Below, in pieces: positions 53,251 through 60,537 of a stretch of 64,000 bases of DNA. The notes under the pieces were generated by a model that saw only the letters and a program-made list of their open reading frames with translations, was not told where the DNA came from and did not search any database. Within the stretch, counting starts at the first letter, position 1. Every line of letters begins with the position of its first letter. This DNA comes from Bradyrhizobium daqingense. GTDB lineage: Bacteria; Pseudomonadota; Alphaproteobacteria; Rhizobiales; Xanthobacteraceae. A program made the translations under genes and the position numbers. The stretch lies in NCBI RefSeq assembly GCF_021044685.1, contig NZ_CP088014.1, forward strand, positions 7,364,001 to 7,428,000, given 5' to 3'.

Positions 53251-54098
53251 GCCTGCCTCCCGGCTTCCAGCGCGGCAAGCGCGAGCTGCCATTCGTGCGG
53301 CTCGACGCGGATGAAATGGCTCTTCTCGCGCTGCTCGAGGAAGGGAACACCCTTCCCCATCAGCGTGTCGGCGACGATGATCCGCGGCTTGAGTTCGGGA
53401 TGGGACTTGGCCGCGTCGAAGGCGGCGACCACGGCATTGAGATCGTTGCCGTTGACGCGCTGCACGAACCAGCCGAAGGCCTGAAGCTTCTCGACCAGCG
53501 GCTCGAACGCCATGACCTGCGTGGAAGGACCGTCCGCCTGCTGATTGTTGACGTCGACGATGCCGATCAGATTGTCGAGCTTGTAGTGGCCTGCCGACTG
53601 GATCGCCTCCCAGACCGAGCCTTCGTCAAGCTCGCCATCGGAAAATAAGGTGTATACCCGCGCTCCGGATTTCTTGCGTTTGAGTCCCAGGCCCATGCCG
53701 ACGGCGATGCTGAGTCCGAGCCCGAGCGAGCCGCCCGACATTTCCATTCCCGGTGTGTAGGAGGCCATGCCCGACATCGGCAGGCGGCTCTCGTCGCTGC
53801 CATAGGTTTCGAGTTCTTCCTCGGGGACGATCCCCGCCTCGATCAAGGCCGCGTAGAGCGCGATGGCATAATGCCCGTTGGAGAGCAGAAAGCGGTCTCG
53901 CTCCTCCCAGGACGGATCTTCGGGTCTGTAGCGCATCGCATGGAAATAGGCGACGGCGAGAACGTCAGAGATGTCGAGCGCCTGTGCGATATAGCCTTGG
54001 CCCTGAACTTCGCCCATGCGCAGGGCATTGCGGCGAATATTGTGGGCGCGGTCCGTCAGCTTGGGCGTGTTCGTAAGCGCGTTGGTCGAGGTTTCCAT
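53247..54098 (-). CDS. Split transketolase, N-terminal (ThDP-binding) subunit
   Basis: 283 residues with the ThDP-pyrophosphate domain: LSNGHYAIALYAALIEAG, GSLGLGLSIAVGMGLGLKRK, SDGELDEGSVWEAIQSAGHY and the metal site continuing IGIVDVNNQQADG. Transketolases move two-carbon units between sugars. Split versions are common in catabolic operons for unusual sugars, for example the apulose-4-phosphate transketolase. It lies between the SDR and the C-terminal subunit. Confidence 0.92.
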   Translation of the reverse strand: METSTNALTNTPKLTDRAHNIRRNALRMGEVQGQGYIAQALDISDVLAVAYFHAMRYRPEDPSWEERDRFLLSNGHYAIALYAALIEAGIVPEEELETYGSDESRLPMSGMASYTPGMEMSGGSLGLGLSIAVGMGLGLKRKKSGARVYTLFSDGELDEGSVWEAIQSAGHYKLDNLIGIVDVNNQQADGPSTQVMAFEPLVEKLQAFGWFVQRVNGNDLNAVVAAFDAAKSHPELKPRIIVADTLMGKGVPFLEQREKSHFIRVEPHEWQLALAALEAGRQA

Positions 54099-54122
54099 CG
54101 ATCTGACCCTTGTCTCGCTGGC

Positions 54123-54872
54123 TCAGTGGATGAGCATGCCGCCGTTCACGTCGATCACGGCGCCGGTTACGTAGGCGGAGAGATCCGAGGCCAGGAAGGT
54201 GTAGATACCGGCGACGTCTTCGGCCGTACCGAGACGATTGAGCGGAATGCCTTCCAGGATCTTCGCCCTCATCTCGTCGGTCAGCTTGCCCGCGGTGATA
54301 TCGGTGCCGATCAGGCCGGGCGTGACGCAATTGACGCGAATGCCGTCCGGGCCGAACTCTCGGGCCATCGCCTTGGCGAGACCAAGTACGCCGGCCTTCG
54401 CGGCCGAATAGTGCGGGCCGCCAAAAATTCCACCACCGCGCTGGGCCGAGACCGACGACATGCATGCAATCGATCCGGCTTTCCGTCCGCGCATATGCGG
54501 GATCACCGCCTGGGAGAGAAACAGGATGCCCTTGAGATTGACGTCCTGAATGCGATCCCAATCGGCTGCCGAGATCTCCAGGAACTTCACCGGCTGGGTG
54601 ATGCCGGCATTGTTGATCAAAACATCGGTGCCGCCAAAGGATTCGATCACGCGGGCGACCGCCTGTTCGCAGGACGATTTGTCGGCGACGTCGCACCCTA
54701 GTCCGATATGGGAATTTCCGAGCGATGCCGCAGCATCCGTCGCAGCGCCGGCGTCAATATCCAGAATGGCGACCCGAGCGCCCTCGGCGGCGAACCGCCG
54801 GGCGGTGGCAAGCCCGATCCCGCGCGGCGAGGCCGCGCCCGAAATGATGGCCGTCTTACCGCTGAGCAGCAT
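54123..54872 (-). CDS. Short-chain dehydrogenase/reductase (SDR)
   Basis: 249 residues, classical SDR: nucleotide-binding ISGAASPRGIGLATARRFAA, Asp of ILDIDAG favouring NAD, NNAG in VLINNAGITQP, catalytic Ser in CMSSVSAQRGG and YSAAKAG, and a C-terminus typical of sugar alcohol dehydrogenases (YVTGAVIDVNGGMLIH). It is the first gene of the five-gene operon. GGGAGGA ahead of ATG 54872 selects that start over 54887. Likely oxidises a polyol or sugar feeding the lactonase or transketolase. Confidence 0.92.
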   Translation of the reverse strand: MLLSGKTAIISGAASPRGIGLATARRFAAEGARVAILDIDAGAATDAAASLGNSHIGLGCDVADKSSCEQAVARVIESFGGTDVLINNAGITQPVKFLEISAADWDRIQDVNLKGILFLSQAVIPHMRGRKAGSIACMSSVSAQRGGGIFGGPHYSAAKAGVLGLAKAMAREFGPDGIRVNCVTPGLIGTDITAGKLTDEMRAKILEGIPLNRLGTAEDVAGIYTFLASDLSAYVTGAVIDVNGGMLIH

Positions 54873-54959
54873 CAGTTCCTCCCGCAAATTGTTCTTCCTT
54901 GGCGCTTAGGAATGACCCGCCGACCGCCAACGGACAAACGCGCAGTTGTCACGGATCGA

Positions 54960-54972
54960 TGAATCTGGTTCA
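54960..54972. promoter_or_regulatory. Candidate LysR box between SDR and lysR genes
   Basis: TGAA-TCTGG-TTCA, a perfect palindrome of the T-N11-A class, nine bases before the LysR ATG and 88 bp before the SDR start. The position suits control of both divergent promoters. Confidence 0.45.
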
Positions 54973-54980
54973 CTTATGGG

Positions 54981-55877
54981 ATGCTGTCGAATATCCCCAT
55001 ATCGGCAATTCGTGCCTTTGAAGCGGCTGCCCGCACCGGATCGTTTCGCGATGCGGCGAATGAGCTTCACCTGACACCGAGTGCCGTTAGTCATGCCATC
55101 CGCAAGCTGGAGGGCACCCTTCGGACCGCTTTGTTCGAGCGCAGCGCACGATCCGTGCGACTTACGCCGGCCGGCGAGAACCTGATGCGTCACACGGGAG
55201 CGGCATTCGATCAGCTCCGCCGTGGCCTAGAGGAAGTTGCCGCGCGCGGACCACAATTGGTGCGCGTCCATTCCGCGCCCAGCTTTGCTGCGCAATGGCT
55301 GGCACCACGGCTTGCACAGTTTCTCGCTGCTTACCCGAAGCTCGAGGTTCGGCTGGCTGCAAGCACGGACTATGCGCGCTTCAGCAACGATGATTTCGAT
55401 ATCGACATCGTCTACGGTCCGCCACGCGCGGAGGGCGTCGAAATTGTCCCTCTGCCGGAGGAGACGGTCACGCCGCTCTGCTCGCCCTCGCTCGCAAAAT
55501 CGATCAGGAAGCCTGCCGATCTCCTCGATCAGACGCTCATCCGCTCCGACGTGAAGCGGGTGCAGTGGCATCAATGGTTCACCGCGAATGGGTTAGAAGC
55601 ACCTGCGCTTCACGGCATGAGATTCGACCGAAGCTTTCTTGCGATCGCGACGGCTGCAGAGGGATTGGGCGTGGCCTTGGAATCAACGCTTCTGGCCGAA
55701 CGCGAACTGGCGTGCGGGCGCTTGGTCGCTCCATTGGCCGGACGCGCCAACGATATCCGCTACGTCGGTCACCGCTTGATCTACCCGCGCGCAAGCCGAC
55801 AAAGATCGTCGGTACGAGCTTTTGCGGATTGGGTGGTGGCCCAACTCGGCGGCGGAGATGTTCGCTCCTCGCAGTGA
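54981..55877 (+). CDS. LysR-family regulator (GcvA-like)
   Basis: 298 residues with an N-terminal winged HTH (ISAIRAFEAAARTGSFRDAA, ELHLTPSAVSHAIRKLEG) and a LysR substrate-binding domain (LVRVHSAPSFAAQWLAPRLA, FDIDIVYGPPRAEGVEIVPL). The sequence resembles the GcvA/AmpR branch. It diverges from the SDR/transketolase/TRAP operon across a 108-bp gap with a LysR-type palindrome and is the likely regulator. An IS3 element begins 72 bp after it. Confidence 0.9.
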   Translation: MLSNIPISAIRAFEAAARTGSFRDAANELHLTPSAVSHAIRKLEGTLRTALFERSARSVRLTPAGENLMRHTGAAFDQLRRGLEEVAARGPQLVRVHSAPSFAAQWLAPRLAQFLAAYPKLEVRLAASTDYARFSNDDFDIDIVYGPPRAEGVEIVPLPEETVTPLCSPSLAKSIRKPADLLDQTLIRSDVKRVQWHQWFTANGLEAPALHGMRFDRSFLAIATAAEGLGVALESTLLAERELACGRLVAPLAGRANDIRYVGHRLIYPRASRQRSSVRAFADWVVAQLGGGDVRSSQ

Positions 55878-56012
55878 GACCTCATCGAGATATTCCTGAA
55901 GCTGATGCGGAAATCCACCGCGTTTTGAGGATCTGCCCTTCATAGGAACTGACCTGCCACTGCGTATTTCCTCCAGAAGGAGTTAGAGTCCGGCCCGAAG
56001 AAGGACGGACAG

Positions 56013-56279
56013 ATGAAGCGAGCAAGGTTCACGGAAGAGCAGATTATCGCGGTATTGAAGGAGCATGAGGCTGGGGCGAAGACAGCCGACCTGGCTCGCA
56101 AGCACGGTGTTTCCGAGGCGACGATCTACAATTGGAAGGCCAAATTCGGCGGCATGGACGTTTCCGAGGCGAAGCGGCTGAGGGCCCTGGAGGAGGAGAA
56201 CGGGAAGCTGAAGAAGCTTCTGGCCGAGCAGATGCTCGATGCGGCCGCACTTCGCGAGCTCCTTTCAAAAAAATGGTAG
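56013..56279 (+). CDS. IS3-family OrfA
   Basis: 88 residues: HTH domain ([39 protein letters not shown]) and a leucine-zipper-like helix ([18 protein letters not shown]). It ends SKKW at a TGG-TAG just after the A7 run where ribosomes can slip to make OrfAB. DNA-binding part of the transposase. Confidence 0.93.
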   Translation: MKRARFTEEQIIAVLKEHEAGAKTADLARKHGVSEATIYNWKAKFGGMDVSEAKRLRALEEENGKLKKLLAEQMLDAAALRELLSKKW

Positions 56280-57199
56280 GGCCCGCCGCCAAGCGCGCTG
56301 CGATCGCGCATCTGCAGGCCGTCATGAGCCTGTCGGAACGGCGGGCCTGCTCGATTGTGGGGGCGGATCGGAAGATGATCCGCTATCGCTCCAGCCGCCC
56401 GCCGGAGGCAGTTCTGCGTGGCCGATTGCGCGATCTCGCCAACGAGCGGCGGCGTTTCGGCTATCGCCGGTTGTTCGTCTTGCTGCGGCGGGAGGGCGAG
56501 CCATCGGGGATCAACCGGATCTACCGGCTTTACCGCGAGGAAGGGCTCACCGTCCGCAAGCGGCGGGCTCGCCGCAAGGCGGTGGGGACCCGGGCCCCGA
56601 TCCTGGTCGAGGCGAGGCCGAACGCGCGCTGGTCGCTGGATTTCGTCCACGACCAGTTCGCCAATGGCCGACGCTTCCGCATCCTCAACATCGTCGACGA
56701 CGTCACCAAGGAATGCCTGGGCGCCATTCCGGAGACGTCGATCTCGGGGCGGCGCGTGGCCCGCGAACTGACGGCAATCGTCCAGCGACGCGGCAAGCCA
56801 GGAATGATCGTGTCCGACCATGGCACCGAATTCACCTGCAACGCCATGCTCGCTTGGTGCAAGGACGCAGCCATCGATTGGCACTTCATTGCGCCGGGAA
56901 AGCCGATGCAGAACGGCTTCGTCGAGAGCTTCAATGGCCGGATGCGCGATGAGCTACTCAACGAGACCCTGTTCTTCGATCTCGATGACGCCCGCACCAA
57001 GATCGCCAACTGGGTCGCCGACTACAATCTCCAGCGTCCCCACTCGTCGCTGAAATACCTGCCCCCCGCGGCCTACGCCGCCCACCTCACCGCAACGGAC
57101 GATCGGCTGCGCAACCCCGACCAGCTCCGCCGATCGTCCGTTGCTCCATCCGCGCCACTTGGCGTACAAAACCTCAAGACTCTAACTGCCGCTGGATGA
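56273..57199 (+). CDS. IS3-family OrfB (DDE transposase)
   Basis: About 308 residues from the ATG inside the slippery run; normally made as a fusion to OrfA by -1 frameshifting. HTH_21 region ([16 protein letters not shown]) and rve integrase core with the catalytic DDE: Asp in [11 protein letters not shown], Asp in [10 protein letters not shown] and Glu in [18 protein letters not shown]. All catalytic residues are present. Confidence 0.93.
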   Translation: MVGPAAKRAAIAHLQAVMSLSERRACSIVGADRKMIRYRSSRPPEAVLRGRLRDLANERRRFGYRRLFVLLRREGEPSGINRIYRLYREEGLTVRKRRARRKAVGTRAPILVEARPNARWSLDFVHDQFANGRRFRILNIVDDVTKECLGAIPETSISGRRVARELTAIVQRRGKPGMIVSDHGTEFTCNAMLAWCKDAAIDWHFIAPGKPMQNGFVESFNGRMRDELLNETLFFDLDDARTKIANWVADYNLQRPHSSLKYLPPAAYAAHLTATDDRLRNPDQLRRSSVAPSAPLGVQNLKTLTAAG

Positions 57200-57331
57200 A
57201 AATGCAGTGGCAGGTCAGAACCCCTCCGACCGCGTGCACGTTGCCGTATCGCTTCAGGACCCCCTGCCTTGGAGCGCCCCAACAGCGGCCTCCGCGTTGC
57301 CCCCGCGGGGGTCGTTTTATCGCGAGGCACA

Positions 57332-57433
57332 ATGGACGAGGGTTGGAGAGTAGTGTTCGCGATTAGCGCCACTGCCGTGGTCGCCGGGGGCGCCTTCTTT
57401 GCCATCCGGTTTATCATCGGTCTGCACCTTTAA
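57332..57433 (+). CDS. Possible 33-residue membrane peptide
   Basis: ATG at 57332 preceded by GAGG; the product has one membrane segment (VVFAISATAVVAGGAFFAIRF) and a short tail. No family known. A GC-rich palindrome CCCCCGCGGGGG lies just upstream. It sits between the IS3 element and a cluster of small genes. Very short, so coding status is uncertain. Confidence 0.35.
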   Translation: MDEGWRVVFAISATAVVAGGAFFAIRFIIGLHL

Positions 57434-57589
57434 GGTCGCCCCTTACCCGTATTTTTCCCTAGGTCCAAAGTCTCACATCCACACACCAGTGGAGAAAGTG
57501 TCATCGGTGCACTACGGCTTGCGCTCCCGCATCGGTTGCAGTTGGATAGAGGAGCGAATTTACAAGAGACGTTTTTGAGGGGGAACAAT

Positions 57590-57808
57590 ATGAGGGCAGC
57601 AACGCTCGTTGCCGGGCTTTTTTTGGCAATCGGAATAATTGGACCGGCCGATGCTCGCGGAGGAGGTCACGGGGGCCGTGTCAGCTATGGCGGCGGACAC
57701 CACACCTCAAGCCACGGCGGCAGCTTTTCAGGCGGCTCGGGATCGTTGCACCGCGGCGGGACCTATGTGAATTCAAACACCGGGAACCGTTACGGCACCC
57801 ACCAATAA
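57590..57808 (+). CDS. Small secreted Gly/His/Ser-rich protein
   Basis: 72 residues: a signal peptide (AATLVAGLFLAIGIIGPADA) and a mature part rich in Gly, His, Ser and Tyr (GGGHGGRVSYGGGHHTSSHG). GAGGGGGA before ATG 57590 is a strong ribosome site. His/Gly-rich exported peptides may bind metals or coat the surface, but the role is unknown. The next gene starts 13 bp later, so they may be co-transcribed. Confidence 0.65.
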   Translation: MRAATLVAGLFLAIGIIGPADARGGGHGGRVSYGGGHHTSSHGGSFSGGSGSLHRGGTYVNSNTGNRYGTHQ

Positions 57809-57821
57809 GAGGAAGCGCGCA

Positions 57822-58025
57822 ATGGCGAAGTCGACCCGGAATAGCGGCAAGCAGTCGACGTCAGGCGAAGTGAGCCAACTCAAACAACTTGTGAAGGGCA
57901 ACACACCGACGCGAGTGATCGGCCTGAAGTTGGGCCGAACCGAAAACGCGATCTACAACAAAGCATCTGAGGAAGGAATCTCACTGGCTCCGACGAACCA
58001 AAGCCCCTACGGCACGAAGAAGTAG
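57822..58025 (+). CDS. Small basic protein with HTH-like segment
   Basis: 67 residues. The middle part (LKQLVKGNTPTRVIGLKLGR, TENAIYNKASEEGISL) resembles the short Myb/SANT-like helix-turn-helix of small rhizobial proteins with AIYNKA/AVQSKA motifs, suggesting DNA binding. N-terminus is Lys/Ser-rich. It sits between two small secreted-protein genes on the same strand, 13 bp and 11 bp apart. Confidence 0.6.
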   Translation: MAKSTRNSGKQSTSGEVSQLKQLVKGNTPTRVIGLKLGRTENAIYNKASEEGISLAPTNQSPYGTKK

Positions 58026-58036
58026 GTACGGAGATC

Positions 58037-58273
58037 ATGCTGAGACATTGGCCTGCGGCGCTTTGCATGGCCCTCGTGGGTTCGGCTTATGGTCAGGCGC
58101 CTGCTCCGGCCGCGCCCAAAGCCGCTCCTGAGCCGTCGGCCTATTGTCGATCTTCTGCGCAAATACTCTTTCAGGGTGGAGCTTCGGACGGCGACATCGC
58201 CGCCGTCGCGAAGATCTGCCGCCGTGGCGATGTCATCGCCATCAGCACCAGCGCACAAGGTTCAGTATTCTAG
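58037..58273 (+). CDS. Small secreted protein with two Cys
   Basis: 78 residues: signal peptide (WPAALCMALVGSAYGQ), Ala/Pro-rich spacer (APAPAAPKAAPEPSAY) and a compact C-terminal part with Cys in SAYCRSS and in AKICRRGD that could form a disulphide. No family recognised. Last of three closely spaced small genes. Confidence 0.55.
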   Translation: MLRHWPAALCMALVGSAYGQAPAPAAPKAAPEPSAYCRSSAQILFQGGASDGDIAAVAKICRRGDVIAISTSAQGSVF

Positions 58274-58451
58274 GTCGGTCGCCTATGTGACTTTACGAAG
58301 TCAGTAGTCGTGATGGGTCCACAGACGCTTTGCGTCCTAGGAGCCGAACGAAGCGTGAGGTGACCAATCCGTGATCGTGATCATGCCCTGCGCGGCGAAA
58401 TCCAGCTACTGGTTGCTCGCTCGACTGTCACGTCACCGCGACATGTGACAT

Positions 58452-58754
58452 CTACCGCAAAAGCTTCTTTAGCGCAGCGTCGCTCGCTAATCTTGAACTT
58501 AAGCGTCGAGCCGCTCCCTGTTGGTTCTCGCCAAGCGTATCTTTGATGATTTCCGTCGCTCGGGTCATCACCTCTTTTCGGACGGATGGGACGGCGCGGA
58601 TCATCGCCGCAATTTCAGCCTCTGACATACTCTTATTGGGATCCAACTGACGGAGTTCGGCGAACCTTAATTCAACCGCTTTGATTTTTGAGTCATCGAA
58701 CCACAGAGCAACGCTCTTCTGAGAGTCCGCAATTTTTTGTCGCTTTGTCAGCAT
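58452..58754 (-). CDS. Hypothetical helical protein
   Basis: 100 residues, charged and mostly helical (FDDSKIKAVELRFAELRQLD, SEAEIAAMIRAVPSVRKEVM). No family recognised. ATG 58754 is preferred. It overlaps the last codons of the gene interrupted by the IS5 element, in the ancestral order, so it was probably the next gene of that operon; the IS now separates it from the old promoter. Confidence 0.55.
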   Translation of the reverse strand: MLTKRQKIADSQKSVALWFDDSKIKAVELRFAELRQLDPNKSMSEAEIAAMIRAVPSVRKEVMTRATEIIKDTLGENQQGAARRLSSRLASDAALKKLLR

Positions 58755-58796
58755 CCATATCCTGCGTTCCGACGGGCGAATACATTTGGCCAACTA
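58693..58796 (-). pseudogene. 3' piece of the gene split by the IS5 element
   Basis: Directly beyond the IS the minus strand reads TA then VGQMYSPVGTQDMDADK and ends at TGA (58695-58693), in frame with the LGWL end of the 5' piece at 59631. This is the lost C-terminus of the gene described at 59631-60157. Confidence 0.65.
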
Positions 58797-58806
58797 GGGT
58801 CCAGAC

Positions 58807-59259
58807 TCAATTGAGCCAATATGCGACGAGAGCGGCGAGATGAACAGCGGCCAAAAAATTACGGGCGAGCTTGTCATATCGCGTGGCGATGCGCCGGAAG
58901 TCCTTGAGCCTGCAAAAGCAGCGTTCGATGACATTTCGTCCTTTGTAGGCGCGTTTGTTGAAGCGATGGATGACGACACGGTTAGATTTATTGGGGATTA
59001 CGGGCTTGGCGCCACGACGAATGATTGCGCCGCGAAGCTTGTCGCCATCATACCCTTTGTCGGCGAGGAGCACGCTCATGGGTGGCGCGAGCGCCAGGAC
59101 ATCGGGAGCCGCAGCGATATCGGCATCCTGGCCTGGAGTCAGATGCAGGACGACCGGCCGGCAGAGCGGATCGCTCAGCGCATGGATTTTTGTCGTGCGG
59201 CCTCCGCGCGAGCGGCCGATTGCTTGATTGTGCTCCCCCCTTTTCCGCCGGAGCCACAC
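58807..59259 (-). CDS. IS5-family transposase, C-terminal frame (OrfB)
   Basis: 150 residues: GRSRGGRTTKIHALSDPLCR, LLADKGYDGDKLRGAIIRRG and NVIERCFCRLKDFRRIATRY, the second and third catalytic acidic regions (the D of ADKGYD and the E of VIERCF). Expressed from OrfA by -1 frameshifting at the run AAAAGGGGGG. Confidence 0.88.
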   Translation of the reverse strand: MWLRRKRGEHNQAIGRSRGGRTTKIHALSDPLCRPVVLHLTPGQDADIAAAPDVLALAPPMSVLLADKGYDGDKLRGAIIRRGAKPVIPNKSNRVVIHRFNKRAYKGRNVIERCFCRLKDFRRIATRYDKLARNFLAAVHLAALVAYWLN

Positions 59260-59567
59260 CGGTGAGCTTTAATCGAGGTCGAGTCGAGCGACAGTACGAC
59301 GCCGTCTTCGCCAGGCTTGGCCAGCGCTTCGAAGATTGCGCACCATCGTCCTCGCTTGGCCCAGCGATTGAAGCGATTGTAGATCGTCGTGTAAGGGCCG
59401 TATTCACGTGGACAATCACGCCATCGTGCACCCGATTGCAGCATGTGAATGATGCCGCTGACGATGCGTCGGTCGTCGTCCCGATCCGGCCCCGTCAGTC
59501 CCCTCGGCAGATGCGGTTCGATACGCGCCCATTGCCTGTCGTTCAGCCAAAACAAACCAGCGCGCAT
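59175..59567 (-). CDS. IS5-family transposase, N-terminal frame (OrfA)
   Basis: 130 residues: DRQWARIEPHLPRGLTGPDR, SGIIHMLQSGARWRDCPREY, GPYTTIYNRFNRWAKRG and the first catalytic Asp in VVLSLDSTSIKAHRCG. It overlaps OrfB; the slippery stretch lies at about 59230-59247. Confidence 0.88.
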   Translation of the reverse strand: MRAGLFWLNDRQWARIEPHLPRGLTGPDRDDDRRIVSGIIHMLQSGARWRDCPREYGPYTTIYNRFNRWAKRGRWCAIFEALAKPGEDGVVLSLDSTSIKAHRCGSGGKGGSTIKQSAARAEAARQKSMR

Positions 59568-59630
59568 TCTCTCGCCCCCGAATCAACACGTAGGCAAGAG
59601 AATCACGTGGCGCTATTTAGGTACAGGCCC

Positions 59631-60157
59631 TAGCCAACCAAGTTTTGCCTGAAACGTGTCTGTCAATTGCAAGATCTTCGCCGCAACGCAGGTTGCTAGG
59701 TGGAGATCGGCCTTCACAGCGATGGAAAGTTTGAGAAACGCTATGCAGTCTACCTGAGATCTGTGCCCTCGGAATCCAGAAAGAAATAGCCAGGCTCGTT
59801 GTAATTCAAAAGCCGGCCCATAAACTCCGAGATCTTATTTCTCGCCCGAAGTCCAACGATAGGGAGATCGGATTTCACAGCAGGAGCCTGGAATTGACCG
59901 ACCTGTCGTTCTACGACCAATTCGAGACTGCGCACCGGTGCAATGGCAATGTACGGTGCCTTGCATCCGCCCGCTGGCCCGCGAGGTACTAGGTCGCAAC
60001 TTTGCGTTAGCACGATGAAGAACAAGTTCTTCGGATGGTGGAAAAAATGAGGATGAACTGCCTCCAGTAGAGCATCCAGCTCTAGCGTCCTTCGCAGAAC
60101 GTCCCCTTGCATCAACTCCGTGCTCGAGAACGCCGTTGTCTCATATGCAAAGTGCAT
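59631..60157 (-). pseudogene. Conserved hypothetical gene with LTQSCDLV motif, split by IS5 and frameshifted
   Basis: 5' piece of a protein of roughly 240 residues. First frame: STELMQGDVLRRTLELDALL, FFIVLTQSCDLVPRG and LNYNEPGYFFLDSEG up to 59753. There a single missing G moves the frame, which continues VDCIAFLKLSIAVKADLHLA and LQLTDTFQAKLGWL to the IS boundary. The C-terminus lies beyond the IS at 58693-58796. I recall similar proteins near defence and mobile loci in rhizobia but know no function. Two independent lesions make it dead. Confidence 0.65.
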
Positions 60158-60182
60158 GGGCCAAGCATGAGCGCGGATCAGG

Positions 60183-60503
60183 ATGCAGTTTTGGATGCGA
60201 ACGTATCCGAAGGTGAGACTCGCCCCTCCAGTTCATCATTCAGCCGGCGGATCGCTTGTCGCGTCGACACATTGGCCGGCTCGATTGAGACGGTAATTTT
60301 TGTGAAGGCCCCAGACTTGCTAATCTGCGTTCGGTAACTACTGCGGCACTCGGTTCGGCATGAAACGATGTTGCATCTCTGCCCTTGGTGTTAACGACTG
60401 CGTCGACAGCACGCCATTCCTGTCTGGTCACCGATGTCGATGAAATTCTGATGTTTTTCGAACTCATTGCATTGCCCCGTAAATGTTTGTCAAAAGATTG
60501 CAC
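60183..60503 (-). pseudogene. Possible frameshifted small gene upstream of the split gene
   Basis: The first frame gives SSKNIRISSTSVTRQEWRAV and continues to about 60340. A second frame gives SYRTQISKSGAFTKITVSIE and PANVSTRQAIRRLNDELEG, ending TGA at about 60183, 26 bp before the next gene. The codon pattern of the second part looks real. Family unknown; the break is inferred. Confidence 0.35.
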
Positions 60504-60537
60504 GCCATCTCAAAACTGCTTTGCATTCGGTAACGTA

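Larger units (their letters stand above)
55950..57217 (+). mobile_element. IS3-family insertion sequence, IS407 group (complete)
   Basis: 1268 bp. Inverted terminal repeats of about 40 bp begin TGACCTGCCACTGC at 55950 and, on the other strand, at 57217. The flanks carry a 4-bp target duplication GAAC (55946-55949 and 57218-57221), the size expected for IS407-type elements. Two overlapping transposase frames, orfA and orfB, are intact with a slippery A7 run at 56267-56273. It appears intact and potentially active. Confidence 0.93.
58797..59630 (-). mobile_element. IS5-family insertion sequence, IS427 group (complete)
   Basis: 834 bp. Termini GGGTCCAGACTCAATT (58797) and, on the other strand from 59630, GGGCCTGTACCTAAAT are imperfect inverted repeats. 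A TA duplication flanks it (58795-58796 and 59631-59632). Two overlapping transposase frames on the minus strand. It splits a host gene: removing the IS and one TA rejoins LGWL and VGQMYS in frame. Confidence 0.9.
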
